This document shows positions 15,549-23,192 of a stretch of 64,000 nucleotides of DNA, in pieces. The notes beneath the pieces are model-generated. The model made no database searches. It saw only the letters and a program-made list of their open reading frames with translations, and was not told where the DNA came from. The DNA lies in assembly GCF_000444875.1 (NCBI RefSeq), contig NC_021985.1:1240001-1304000 (forward strand). Direction: 5' to 3'. The stretch comes from Streptomyces collinus Tu 365 (GTDB lineage Bacteria > Actinomycetota > Actinomycetes > Streptomycetales > Streptomycetaceae). Made by a program: the position numbers and the translations under genes. Positions within the stretch are counted from its first letter, which is position 1, and each line of letters opens with the position of its first letter.

Positions 15549-16385
15549 TCAGCTGTTGAGCGTGCCGGTGGCGAGCAGGCCGAGGAGCGCGCCGCCGACG
15601 ACGATCCGGTAGATCACGAAGGCGTTGAAGGAGTGCTTGGCGACGAACTTCAGCAGCCACGCGATGGACGCGTAGGCGACCACGAAGGACACGAGGGTGC
15701 CGACGGCGAGCGGGGCGGCGCCGACGCCCGCGCCGAGGGCGTCCTTCAGCTCGTAGATGCCGGCGCCGGTGAGGGCCGGGATGCCGAGGAAGAACGACAG
15801 GCGGGTGGCGGCGACGCGGTCCAGGTCCAGGATGAGCGCGGTGGACATGGTGGCGCCGGAGCGGGAGAAGCCGGGGAACAGCAGCGCGAGGATCTGCGAG
15901 CAGCCGACCCACATCGCGTCCTTGAACGAGGTGTCGTCCTCACCACGCTTGTGCCGGCCCATCTGGTCGGCGGCCCACATCACGCCGGAGCCGACGATCA
16001 GGGAGGCGGCGACCACCCAGAGCGAGGCGAGGGGACCGTCGATCAGCGGCTTGGCCGCGAGGCCGACCACGACGATGGGGACGGTCGCGGCGATCACCCA
16101 CCAGGCGAACTTGTAGTCGTGGTGGTGGCGCTCCTCGCGGTTGGTCAGACCACGGAACCAGGCCGAGACGATCCGCTTGATGTCCTTGAAGAAGTACACG
16201 AGCACGGCGGCGATGGCGCCGACCTGGATGACGGCCGAGAAGCCGACGACGGACTTGTCGTCGACGGGGATGTTCATGAGCCCCTCGACGATCTTGAGGT
16301 GGCCGGTGGAGGACACGGGGAGGAACTCGGTCACCCCCTCGACGACTCCGAGGACGACGGCTTGACCGACGGAGATGGCGCTCAT
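15549..16385 (-). CDS. uppP: Undecaprenyl-diphosphatase
   Basis: A 278-residue integral membrane phosphatase (BacA/UppP family) that recycles undecaprenyl diphosphate to the monophosphate carrier needed for cell-wall precursors; extra copies give bacitracin resistance. The two signature motifs are present: EGVTEFLPVSSTGHL near residue 16 and PGFSRSGATM in the second half, with about eight membrane spans. Length and start (MSAISVGQAVVLG) are normal. It is transcribed alone and ends at the strong hairpin at 15490-15529. A short inverted repeat lies in its promoter region. Confidence 0.95.
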   Translation of the reverse strand: MSAISVGQAVVLGVVEGVTEFLPVSSTGHLKIVEGLMNIPVDDKSVVGFSAVIQVGAIAAVLVYFFKDIKRIVSAWFRGLTNREERHHHDYKFAWWVIAATVPIVVVGLAAKPLIDGPLASLWVVAASLIVGSGVMWAADQMGRHKRGEDDTSFKDAMWVGCSQILALLFPGFSRSGATMSTALILDLDRVAATRLSFFLGIPALTGAGIYELKDALGAGVGAAPLAVGTLVSFVVAYASIAWLLKFVAKHSFNAFVIYRIVVGGALLGLLATGTLNS

Positions 16386-16419
16386 GGGATCCAGTTCTGA
16401 GGAGAGTTGGTCGACAGTG

Positions 16420-16429
16420 CTGTAGACAG
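16420..16429. promoter_or_regulatory. Inverted repeat CTGTAGACAG in the uppP promoter region
   Basis: CTGTAGACAG is a 10-bp inverted repeat (CTGT-AG-ACAG) about 35-44 bases upstream of the uppP start, flanked by further ACAGT/AGTACT elements in an A+T-richer stretch (16411-16440). Position fits an operator or a promoter element. No regulator gene is adjacent. Confidence 0.35.
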
Positions 16430-16460
16430 TACTTACTATGCCGGGCCGTACGCCACGCGC

Positions 16461-16835
16461 CTAGGTCGTGAGGGCGCCGGCGAGGGCGACGCCCGCGAAG
16501 GCGGCGGCGAGCCCCGCCACGAGACTCGCGACGACGTTGGCGGCAGCGTAGAGCCCCGCACCCGCCTCGGTCAGCCGCAGGGTCTCGTAGGAGAAGGTCG
16601 AGTACGTCGTGAGGGCTCCGCACAGGCCGGTGCCGATCAGCAGTTGCAGGTGCGGACCTGCGGCTCCGGCCGACACGGCACCGGTGAGCAGCCCCAGGAC
16701 GAGGCTGCCGGTGACGTTCACCACGAAGGTGCCCCAGGGGAAGACCGAGTCGTGTCCGGCCTGTACGGCGCGGTCGGTGAGGTAGCGCAGGGGCGCGCCG
16801 ACCACGGCCCCGGCGATGACCAGCAGCCAGTTCAC
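16461..16835 (-). CDS. crcB: Fluoride channel/exporter CrcB (Fluc), copy 1
   Basis: A 124-residue four-helix membrane protein of the Fluc family, which exports fluoride through a dual-topology dimer. Conserved elements are [10 protein letters not shown] in helix 1, [17 protein letters not shown] with the pore asparagine, and [16 protein letters not shown] with the TM3-break/phenylalanine box. It starts at GTG 16835, overlapping the DUF190 stop by four bases (GTGA). Together with the second crcB at 17236 it may form a heterodimeric exporter, as in other Gram-positive bacteria with paired genes. Confidence 0.93.
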   Translation of the reverse strand: MNWLLVIAGAVVGAPLRYLTDRAVQAGHDSVFPWGTFVVNVTGSLVLGLLTGAVSAGAAGPHLQLLIGTGLCGALTTYSTFSYETLRLTEAGAGLYAAANVVASLVAGLAAAFAGVALAGALTT

Positions 16836-17239
16836 TCCGACTTCTCACCCTTCGGCTTCCGGCCCCTCGCCTTGGGGCTCTTCGTGTCCCCGCCCGGCCC
16901 GGGCGGACGGCCCACGTAGCGGATGACCTCGCACGCGTCGAGGGTCACCAGCCCCTCCGTGACCAGTTCGTCGAGCTGCGGCAGGAAGGCCCGGACCCGT
17001 TCCTCGGTGTCCACCACGACGATGGCGACCGGCAGGTCCTCGCTCAGGGAGAGCAGCCGGGAGGTGTGGATGCGGGAGGAGGCGCCGAACCCCTCGATGC
17101 CGCGGAAGACGCTGGCCCCGGCGAGGCCGGCCGCGTGCGCGCGGTGCACGATCTCGGAGTAGAGGGGCTTGTGGTGCCAGGTGTCGTCCTCGCCGATGTA
17201 CACGGTGAGCCGCAGGGCCCGGCCGCCGAGGGATGTCAT
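16832..17239 (-). CDS. DUF190-family protein (PII-like fold) within the fluoride-export operon
   Basis: A 135-residue soluble protein. [44 protein letters not shown] is the DUF190 core, with a ferredoxin/PII-like fold; a basic tail ([16 protein letters not shown]) follows. DUF190 genes often sit with crcB, and a regulatory or sensing role on the channel has been suggested but, to my knowledge, not established. Here both flanking crcB genes overlap it by four bases, so the three products are probably made in fixed ratio. The basic tail is extra compared with the core domain. Confidence 0.88.
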   Translation of the reverse strand: MTSLGGRALRLTVYIGEDDTWHHKPLYSEIVHRAHAAGLAGASVFRGIEGFGASSRIHTSRLLSLSEDLPVAIVVVDTEERVRAFLPQLDELVTEGLVTLDACEVIRYVGRPPGPGGDTKSPKARGRKPKGEKSE

Positions 17240-17697
17240 GGCTGCCTCCGGACGAGGACCGAGCGGGCGGCGGCCGAGGCCAGCCACACCGCCGCGAGCG
17301 CCGCGACGAGCGTCGCGGCGAGGTAGGCGAGGCCGGTGCCGGGGCGACCGGCGCCGACCAGCCTGCGGATGTCGACGGCGTAGGTGGAGAAGGTGGTGAA
17401 GCCGCCGAGCACGCCGGTGCCGAAGAAGGGGCGGACCAGGCGGTGCGCGGGCCGGACGTCGGTGATCAGCACCATGAACACACCCATGACGGCGCAGCCG
17501 ACGACGTTGGTCCAGAAGGTCGCCCAGGGGAACCCGCCGGGCGGCGTGGGCCAGGCCAGGGCGAACCCGTAGCGGGCCACGGCGCCGAGGGCGCCGCCCG
17601 CGGCGACCACCGCCACGACGGGGGCCTGGGCGCGCCACTCGGCCCGCCGCGCGGGTGCCCGGCGGGCGCGGAGGCTCTCGGCATCCGGGGCTGTCAT
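17236..17697 (-). CDS. crcB: Fluoride channel/exporter CrcB (Fluc), copy 2
   Basis: A 153-residue Fluc subunit with a longer N-terminal tail than copy 1 (about 25 residues, rich in Arg and Ala). Signature segments are [31 protein letters not shown] and [19 protein letters not shown]. It is the first gene of a crcB-DUF190-crcB operon, and its stop overlaps the DUF190 ATG (ATGA). I looked for a fluoride riboswitch in the 66 bases upstream and did not find the conserved fold. Confidence 0.92.
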   Translation of the reverse strand: MTAPDAESLRARRAPARRAEWRAQAPVVAVVAAGGALGAVARYGFALAWPTPPGGFPWATFWTNVVGCAVMGVFMVLITDVRPAHRLVRPFFGTGVLGGFTTFSTYAVDIRRLVGAGRPGTGLAYLAATLVAALAAVWLASAAARSVLVRRQP

Positions 17698-17763
17698 GCT
17701 GTGCGTCTCCTGTCCGGCCCGCCCTCACGGGTGATCACGGCCGGGCACCAGCGTACCGCCGGG

Positions 17764-18714
17764 TCAGCGGGCGGCGGGCAGCGCGCAGACGGCGACGCCG
17801 GGCTCCCAGAGACTGCCGAGCACCAGGTGCCGGCCGGCCCGGCAGACGCTGGTGACCATGCGGAAGCCGGACCGGCGGCGGGTGAGGCGGTGGACGACGG
17901 TGCCGTCGTCGTCCAGGGCCATCACCCCGATGGTGCCGCCCGGCCGGAAGGGGGCGCGGACGGCGGCCCGGGCGGCGGTGCGGCGCACGGCGGCGGGTGC
18001 GCGGTGCAGCAGGTCGAGCGGGGGGACCCGGGGGCCGGCGAGGGCGACCCATACGGGTCCGTCCGGGCCCTCGCGCCACAGGTTGTCGGGCATGCCGGGG
18101 AGCTCGGCGAAGGGTTCGGCCCGGCCGGCGCGCGGTCCGGTGAGGTGGTAACGGGTGAGGCGGCAGGCGCCGGTCTCGGCGATCACCAGGAACGAGCCGT
18201 CGGCGCTCGGGGCGAGGCCGTTGGCGAACTGCAGCCCGTCGAGCAGGACTTCGGGCTCCGAGGCGTCCGGCGCGAGGCGGAGCAGGCGTCCGGTGCCGGA
18301 GTGTTCCACGATGTCGCCGATCCAGTGGTCCAGCGGGTGCCGGCGGCTGGAGACGGTGAAGCAGAGGCTGCCGTCGGCGAGGGCGACCACGTTGCTGCAG
18401 AACCGCAGCCGCTCCCCCGCCGCCGAGTCGGCGAGGACGTGCACGGCGCCGCCGGGCTCCACGCGCAGCAGGCCGCGTTCGGCGTCGCAGACCAGCAGGG
18501 CGCCGTCCGGGAGGAGTTCCAGGCCGAGCGGGCGGCCGCCGGTGTCGGCGAGCGTCTCGACGCGGGCCGTGTCCGGGTCCCCGAGGTGTCGGATGCGCAG
18601 GATGCGGCCGTCCTCGGTGCCGGTGAGGACCCGTCCTTCGGGGTCGGCCACCACGTCCTCGGGGCCGCGGCCGCCGAGGGCGACGTAGTGGAGGGGGACG
18701 AGTGCGGTCGTCAT
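17764..18714 (-). CDS. SMP-30/gluconolactonase or strictosidine-synthase-like six-bladed beta-propeller protein
   Basis: A 316-residue protein with repeated propeller blades: GPEDVVADPEGRVLTGTEDGRILRI, GRPLGLELLPDGALLVCDAERGLLRV, CSNVVALADGSLCFTVSSRR and FANGLAPSADGSFLVIAETGACRLTRY, then LPGMPDNLWREGPDGPVWVAL. The order EDV...GRPLGL...NGLA...PDN is that of the strictosidine synthase-like/SMP-30 group, whose members include lactonases and esterases using a central calcium. The metal-ligand asparagines (SNV, ANG, PDN) are retained, so it is probably catalytic. No signal peptide is visible. The true substrate cannot be told from the sequence. Confidence 0.82.
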   Translation of the reverse strand: MTTALVPLHYVALGGRGPEDVVADPEGRVLTGTEDGRILRIRHLGDPDTARVETLADTGGRPLGLELLPDGALLVCDAERGLLRVEPGGAVHVLADSAAGERLRFCSNVVALADGSLCFTVSSRRHPLDHWIGDIVEHSGTGRLLRLAPDASEPEVLLDGLQFANGLAPSADGSFLVIAETGACRLTRYHLTGPRAGRAEPFAELPGMPDNLWREGPDGPVWVALAGPRVPPLDLLHRAPAAVRRTAARAAVRAPFRPGGTIGVMALDDDGTVVHRLTRRRSGFRMVTSVCRAGRHLVLGSLWEPGVAVCALPAAR

Positions 18715-18796
18715 GGGGGTTCCTGTCCTTCGCCGTCCGTGCGGTCCGTCCTCGTGGCCGGCCGTGAGGCCGTTTCCTAGCAGGCGGCGCCGGTTG

Positions 18797-19084
18797 TCAC
18801 CACCCCTTCTCGAACATCCTGGCCACCTCGGCGATGCGGACCTCGTCGCGCCGGTAGTAGGTGCGACAGCGGATCCGGCGGGTGCGCAGCAGGCCGAGGC
18901 GGGTGAGGAGGTCGAGATGTGCGCGTGCGGTCCGGCGCGGCACCCCGAGCCTGGCGGCCAGGGCCCGGGCGGTGACGCCCCGCTCGCCGGGATCGCCGGG
19001 TCCCGGTCCGGGGAAGTTGGCCGCGGGGTCCTTCAGCCAGTCCAGGATGTCCCGCCGCGTGTGTCCCGAGGGAGTCCTCAGCAT
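18797..19084 (-). CDS. Small winged-helix (ArsR-like) transcriptional regulator
   Basis: A 95-residue protein consisting of one winged helix: TRRDILDWLKDP, an extended loop FPGPGPGDPGERG, then VTARALAARLGVPRRTARAHLDLLTRLGLLRTRRI and a wing ending in TYYRRDEVRIAEVARMFEKGW. The loop between helices 1 and 2 resembles that of DUF5937/ArsR-like Streptomyces repressors. No metal-binding cysteine set typical of ArsR/SmtB is present. It is divergent from the VOC gene at 19508 across a 423-bp region with four GTGGTTC motifs, possible binding sites. Confidence 0.8.
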   Translation of the reverse strand: MLRTPSGHTRRDILDWLKDPAANFPGPGPGDPGERGVTARALAARLGVPRRTARAHLDLLTRLGLLRTRRIRCRTYYRRDEVRIAEVARMFEKGW

Positions 19085-19507
19085 GGGTTCCGCCTCCGTC
19101 CGGCCTCCTCATGCGCGTGCTCCCACTGTGTCGCAGCCGGGGCGGTCGCGTCCGCGAGTCGGTGTCCCTTTGTCCGGTACCGAACGGGCGTACGACCAGG
19201 GGGGCCGGGGCGTCCGGCCCGGAGCAGCGGGGAGGGCCGGGCCGTCGCCGCACGGCCGGGCCCGTGGTGGTTCAGCGGTGGCCGAACCACGTCGCGCCGG
19301 ACGGGGCGGCGAAGCGGCCCGCGGCGCGCTCGCCCGTCAGTGGTTCGGTGCCGGAGGGCTGGTGCCGGGTGGTTCGGCGCGAGCGGTCGCGGCACGGGCC
19401 GGGCGCGACGACCGGTCAGGATCGGAGAAGCGGCCGGGGCCTGCCCCGGCCTAGCGTGGAAGCACCGGCGGGGAACCCGTCGGCACCGCACCGCGAAGGA
19501 GAGTCCC
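19085..19507. repeat. Divergent intergenic region with four GTGGTTC motifs
   Basis: No gene is supported here. GTGGTTC occurs directly at 19267-19273, 19340-19346 and 19369-19375, and inverted (GAACCAC) at 19284-19290. The first two positions form an inverted repeat, GTGGTTC-N10-GAACCAC; the last two are direct repeats GTGGTTCGG spaced 29 bases. This is more than expected by chance for a 7-mer and could be an operator cluster for the neighbouring wHTH protein. The right end holds the VOC ribosome-binding site AAGGAGAG. Confidence 0.45.
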
Positions 19508-19858
19508 ATGACCGCCGGCCTGCAGACGATCATCTACCCCGTCAAGGACCTGGAGAAGGCCAAGGCCGTGTTCGCCGCCCTGCTCGGGGTCGAGCCGTAC
19601 GCCGACGAGCCGTACTACGTCGGCTACAAGGCCGAGGGCCAAGACGTCGGCCTCGACCCGAACGGGCACGCCAAGGGGCTGACCGGGCCGGTGCCGTACT
19701 GGCACGTCACCGACCTGCGCGAGCGGCTCGCGGCGCTGCTGGAGGCGGGCGCCGAGCTGCTGCAGGACGCCCAGGACGTCGGCGGCGGCAGGCTGATCGC
19801 CTCCGTGAAGGACGCCGACGGCAACCTGGTGGGCCTGCTCCAGGACCCGTCCGCCTGA
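19508..19858 (+). CDS. VOC-superfamily (glyoxalase/bleomycin-resistance-like) protein
   Basis: A 116-residue single-domain protein. The first beta-alpha-beta-beta-beta unit is LQTIIYPVKDLEKAKAVFAALLGVEPYADEPYYVGYKAEG; the second contains PVPYWHVTDLRERLAALLEAGAELLQDAQDVGGGRLIASVKDADGNLVGLLQDP. VOC proteins dimerise to build metal-binding or ligand-binding pockets; possible ligands here include His in YWHVTD and the terminal acidic position DADGNLVGL. ATG 19508 follows AAGGAGAG. The MarR gene 72 bases downstream may be co-regulated through the palindrome between them. Function unknown. Confidence 0.85.
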   Translation: MTAGLQTIIYPVKDLEKAKAVFAALLGVEPYADEPYYVGYKAEGQDVGLDPNGHAKGLTGPVPYWHVTDLRERLAALLEAGAELLQDAQDVGGGRLIASVKDADGNLVGLLQDPSA

Positions 19859-19886
19859 GCCCGCGCGGCGCCTTGCGCCCGCACTA

Positions 19887-19900
19887 GTTGCACACTCAAC
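19887..19900. promoter_or_regulatory. MarR-type operator candidate GTTG-N6-CAAC
   Basis: GTTGCACACTCAAC is an inverted repeat (4-base arms, 6-base spacer) 31 bases before the MarR-family ATG, in an A+T-richer patch (ACTAGTTGCACACTCAACG). Size, symmetry and place fit autoregulation by the MarR protein. Confidence 0.5.
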
Positions 19901-19930
19901 GATTGGCCGGATCGGTGCTACGGTGCGGGT

Positions 19931-20329
19931 ATGGCAGTCAAGACGGCCGACGCCCGGCTCGAGGAGCGCTGGCGTGACATCCTCTCGGTGCACGCGCGCA
20001 CGATGTGCGAGATAGACCGCGTACTGCACCCGCACGGGCTGGGCGCGAGCGACTTCGAGGTGCTGGACCTGCTCGCCGCCGAGGCGCCCGCGCACGGCGA
20101 CCAGTGCCGGGTGCAGAACCTGGTCGGACGGGTCCATCTCAGCCAGAGCGCGCTGTCCCGGCTGATCGGCCGGCTGGAGAAGGAGGGCCTGGTCGAGCGT
20201 TCGGTGTGCGCGGAGGACCGGCGCGGGGTGTGGGTCGCCCTCACCCGCAAGGGCCGCGACCTGCACGCCGAGGTGCTGCCGCTGCAACGGGCCGTGCTGG
20301 AGCGGATGCTGGCCGAGCGGGCGGGCTGA
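19931..20329 (+). CDS. MarR-family transcriptional regulator
   Basis: A 132-residue winged-helix regulator. The recognition region is VGRVHLSQSALSRLIGRLEKEGLVERSVCAEDRRGVWVALTRKGRDL, the canonical MarR wing and DxRG motif (EDRRG). It is shorter than average at the C-terminus, so the dimerisation helices are compact. Three cysteines (Cys in TMCEID, DQCRVQ, SVCAED) could allow redox sensing as in OhrR-type members, but this is only a possibility. ATG 19931 follows the inverted repeat at 19887-19900. Confidence 0.9.
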   Translation: MAVKTADARLEERWRDILSVHARTMCEIDRVLHPHGLGASDFEVLDLLAAEAPAHGDQCRVQNLVGRVHLSQSALSRLIGRLEKEGLVERSVCAEDRRGVWVALTRKGRDLHAEVLPLQRAVLERMLAERAG

Positions 20330-20349
20330 GACCGGTCGCGAAAGCGGCC

Positions 20350-21243
20350 CTAGCAGGTCAGTTCCGTCCCGTCCGGCAGCACCTCCACCCCGAGAGCGGC
20401 CACCCGCGCGTGTTCCGGTGAGCGCGGGTCGAGCAGCGGATTGGTGTTGTTCAGGTGGGTGTAGACCCGGCGCGCGCCGGGGTGGCGGGCCAGCGCCTCC
20501 AGTGAGCCGCCGGGTCCGGTGACCGGCAGATGGCCCATGGCCGCCTGCCCGGCGCCCTTGCGCACCGCCGTGCCCATCTCGTCGGCCGCGAAGAAGGTCC
20601 CGTCCAGCAGCACGCAGTCGGCCGTCGCGCACAGGCCGTCCAGCACCGGGCTCCAGGCGCCGACGCAGGGCGCGTACACCAGCACTCCCCCGCTCGCCAG
20701 GTCCTCCACCCGGTACGCCGTGACCCACGGGCCGGGCTCGGACGCCCCGGACGGCACGTACTTGGGGATCTTGCCGCCCACCTGGTGGGCGGTGACGACC
20801 AGCCCGCCGGAGAGCACGAACCCGCCGTCGGCCAGGCTGTCGGGCCACTCCCAGGCGGCGTAGCGGCCCAGGGCCGCGCGTGCGGGGGCGAGGACGGAGC
20901 GGACCGGCGGGGCCGCGTAGACCGTGAGCCCGGCCGCTCCGCGCAGTTCGGACATGCCGGTGACGTGGTCGGCCTCGGCGTCGGTGAGCAGCACGCCGCG
21001 CAGCGGGGTGTCGCGCGGGCCCGGGCCGGGCCACAGGGCCGGGGTCCCGGTGAGCTGGGCGCGCAGGTCGGGCGAGGCGTTGAGCAGCCACCAGTCGCGT
21101 CCGTTGCCGCTGACGGCGGCGCACTCCTGGGTCCGGGAGGGCAGTTCGCCCCGCCGGGCCGCCGCGCACAGCGCGCAGGCGCAGTTCCACTGCGGGAAGC
21201 CGCCGCCTGCGGCGGTGCCCAGCAGGACGATCCTCACGGCCAT
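20350..21243 (-). CDS. pqqB: PqqB-like protein (coenzyme PQQ synthesis protein B, metallo-beta-lactamase fold)
   Basis: A 297-residue protein matching PqqB from end to end: VRIVLLGTAAGGGFPQWNCAC at the N-terminus, SRTQECAAVS, WWLLNASPDLRAQL, GVLLTDAEADHVTGMSELR, GGKIPKYVP, VYAPCVGAW and THLNNTNPLL near the end. PqqB takes part in oxidising the peptide-derived intermediate in PQQ formation. No pqqA, pqqC, pqqD or pqqE is within about 20 kb on either side, so it is an orphan here; it may serve a distant pqq locus or act on another substrate. ATG 21243 is well placed. Confidence 0.88.
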   Translation of the reverse strand: MAVRIVLLGTAAGGGFPQWNCACALCAAARRGELPSRTQECAAVSGNGRDWWLLNASPDLRAQLTGTPALWPGPGPRDTPLRGVLLTDAEADHVTGMSELRGAAGLTVYAAPPVRSVLAPARAALGRYAAWEWPDSLADGGFVLSGGLVVTAHQVGGKIPKYVPSGASEPGPWVTAYRVEDLASGGVLVYAPCVGAWSPVLDGLCATADCVLLDGTFFAADEMGTAVRKGAGQAAMGHLPVTGPGGSLEALARHPGARRVYTHLNNTNPLLDPRSPEHARVAALGVEVLPDGTELTC

Positions 21244-21302
21244 CGGCTCCTTCGCACGCGTGCCCATCCTCCGCCAGGGTCTTCCCGGCCGGAGGCGCGG
21301 AA

Positions 21303-22424
21303 CTACTCGAACACGGGGGGCAGTTCCGGCCGTCCTGGGCCGGGCCTGCGGTCCACCGGCCGCTGGGGCGGGATCGGCGCGGCGGAGAAGTCGCGGGGGC
21401 CGGTCCACAGCGCGGGCACGGCGTCGCAGCGACGGCACAGCTCGTAGGCGACCGCCTCGTAGTTGACCCGCCAGCCCCGGAAGTGCGGCCAGGCGTCCTC
21501 GGGGCCGCGCTCCGCCCGGAAGCCGGCCTCGGTCAGCATGGCCACCGCCTCGTCGAACTCGGCGAAGGTCAGCAGGATCGGGCTGCCGGGCGAGGGGTCG
21601 GGCTCGAACGGGATGCGCAGCACTCGGGCGATGTCGCGCAGGGCGCTGAACCCGGCGCGCAGCACCAGGCGCGCCTCCGGCGGTGCCTGGCGCGGGTCCA
21701 GCGCGAGCTGGAGGGCGGCCGCGTCCATGACGGCGACGAGACCGACCAGCCAGCTGCGGTGCGGGCGCGGGGAACGGAAGGTCAGCAGGGTCGGGTACGT
21801 CGAGTGGCTCTCGCCCATGTCCGAGGCCAGGCGTTCCCAGTCGCGGTACAGCTGGGGCAGCGCGGTCTCGGTGTCCACCAGCCACTGGCGGGCGAGGATC
21901 TCCGGCCCCCAGGCGGGTTCGCCGGCCCGCGCCTGGAGCAGGGTGACCTCCAGTTCACGGCGGTTGTAGGCGCCGTACAGGGTGGGCAGGTAGGCGATCT
22001 GGAGAGCGATCAGCACGGGTCCCGTGGCCGCGGCGACGAAGTCGAGCACGGACAGCTTCAGCCGGGCCTCGCTGGCGAACCCGAGCGTGAACAGGCTGGA
22101 GCCGGCCTCGCGGAACGCGGTCGCCCAGGAGAGCGGGGACAGCGCGTAGAGCAGGAGGCCGTATCCGAGCAGCGCCCCGCCGAGCCAGGTGGCGAGCATG
22201 CCGATCAGCATCAGCGGGGCGAGCCAGGTCTGCACGCGGTCGATAGCGTCGTAGCCGCCGCGCGGGGCGGTGAGCCGCAGGAGCCTGCGCAGCATCCACC
22301 ACAGCCGGAAGACCAGCGCGGAGTAGAGGCCCCTGGGCACCACCAGGGTGCGCAGGATGCTGCTGAACACCAGGAGCAGGACGACTGCGCCGAGTCCGCC
22401 GGCCACCCCGGAGATCCATTCCAT
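21303..22424 (-). CDS. Ion-channel-like integral membrane protein with large cytoplasmic C-terminal domain
   Basis: A 373-residue protein. Four hydrophobic segments lie in the first 160 residues (GAVVLLLVFSSILRTLVV; WLAPLMLIGMLATWLGGALLGYGLLLY; the re-entrant-like AFREAGSSLFTLGFAS; VLDFVAAATGPVLIALQIAYL). The SSLFTLGFAS segment before a last helix resembles the pore region of two-TM potassium channels, though the canonical TVGYG filter is absent. The remaining 210 residues are soluble and helical (QWLVDTETALPQLYRDWERLASDMGESHSTYP). The same architecture is widespread in Streptomyces without assigned function. Channel activity is only a suggestion. Confidence 0.75.
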   Translation of the reverse strand: MEWISGVAGGLGAVVLLLVFSSILRTLVVPRGLYSALVFRLWWMLRRLLRLTAPRGGYDAIDRVQTWLAPLMLIGMLATWLGGALLGYGLLLYALSPLSWATAFREAGSSLFTLGFASEARLKLSVLDFVAAATGPVLIALQIAYLPTLYGAYNRRELEVTLLQARAGEPAWGPEILARQWLVDTETALPQLYRDWERLASDMGESHSTYPTLLTFRSPRPHRSWLVGLVAVMDAAALQLALDPRQAPPEARLVLRAGFSALRDIARVLRIPFEPDPSPGSPILLTFAEFDEAVAMLTEAGFRAERGPEDAWPHFRGWRVNYEAVAYELCRRCDAVPALWTGPRDFSAAPIPPQRPVDRRPGPGRPELPPVFE

Positions 22425-22461
22425 GGGGGCATTCTGGCGCCTGCACGCGGCAGGTGGCGGC

Positions 22462-22860
22462 TCACCTCGCCAGCAGGGTGCGCACCCCCTGGGAGGTCAG
22501 CGTCAGGCCGTGCTCGGAGCTGCCGTCGATGGCAAGCGAGAGGTCGTCGGCCGGCCACTGGGAGGCGAGGGCGCCGAGCGGGATCAGGCGGTAGCGGGAG
22601 ACGAACGGCAGCAGGTCGGCCATCGTCCCCTCGGAGGTGAACACGGGGACGACCTGGTCGCCGTCGCTCTGTTCCAGGACGGGCAGGGCGACGGTGGTGG
22701 GTTCGGCGCCGTCCCCGTCCAGCGCGTCGTCCGGCACCGGGACGAGGACGTCGCTGTGCGCGAGGGTGTCCAGGGCGGCCTGGTCCTCGGCGTTCACCGC
22801 CAGCGCGTCGAGCGCCTGCTGGGCCGGCGTCGGAAGGTCGTCGTGTGCGGGTGTCTCCAT
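22462..22860 (-). CDS. SseB-family N-terminal domain protein
   Basis: A 132-residue soluble protein starting METPAHDDLPTPAQQALDAL. TVALPVLEQSDGDQVVPVFTSEGTMADLLP and the later DDLSLAIDGSSEHGLTLTSQGVRTLL match the SseB (enhanced serine sensitivity) fold, in which a domain with a V..FTS segment recurs in many actinobacterial proteins, sometimes linked to type VII secretion or toxin immunity. No partner gene is adjacent. ATG 22860 is the best start. Function unknown. Confidence 0.7.
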   Translation of the reverse strand: METPAHDDLPTPAQQALDALAVNAEDQAALDTLAHSDVLVPVPDDALDGDGAEPTTVALPVLEQSDGDQVVPVFTSEGTMADLLPFVSRYRLIPLGALASQWPADDLSLAIDGSSEHGLTLTSQGVRTLLAR

Positions 22861-23036
22861 GGCAGGTCCCCAGGTAGCGGTGGTCGTACGGTCACGCACG
22901 GGCAGAACACACCCGGGCGTGCTTCCGCGTCGCGTACCCAGGGGGGAGGGGGGCATGCGTGAGGATCCGGCGGAGGGACGGTGCCCGTCGCGCACACCGT
23001 CCCGGGGCGGCGGAGCGGCTCCTTCCGGCGCGGCCA

Positions 23037-23083
23037 CCATCGAGATCAAGTGCGGCGACCCATCGAGATCAAGTGCGGCGACC
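23037..23083. repeat. Two near-adjacent 24-bp direct repeats (period 23) upstream of the GlxA-type regulator
   Basis: The sequence at 23037-23060 is repeated at 23060-23083, sharing one base; each copy starts CCATCGAGATCAAG and ends GCGGCGACC. The 332-bp gap 22861-23192 holds no gene, and the repeats lie about 110 bases before the regulator start. AraC-family proteins bind direct repeats about two helical turns apart, so this could be its operator; simple tandem duplication is the alternative. Confidence 0.6.
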
Positions 23084-23192
23084 TCGCCTGCGCCCTGGCG
23101 CACTGCAATGCCCTCGGGCACCCCGTTCGACCCGAACGCCTGACGCCCGGCACGCGTCGGGGCCCGTACCCGCCGCCGCGTACGCTGATCAG

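Noticed and set aside
17698..17763. Fluoride riboswitch upstream of the crcB operon
   Set aside because: The short upstream region lacks the conserved stem-pseudoknot pattern expected for crcB motif RNA.
20350..21243. RiPP or PQQ biosynthetic cluster around pqqB
   Set aside because: I looked for a small precursor peptide with Glu and Tyr, and for radical SAM or PqqC/D genes, and found none.
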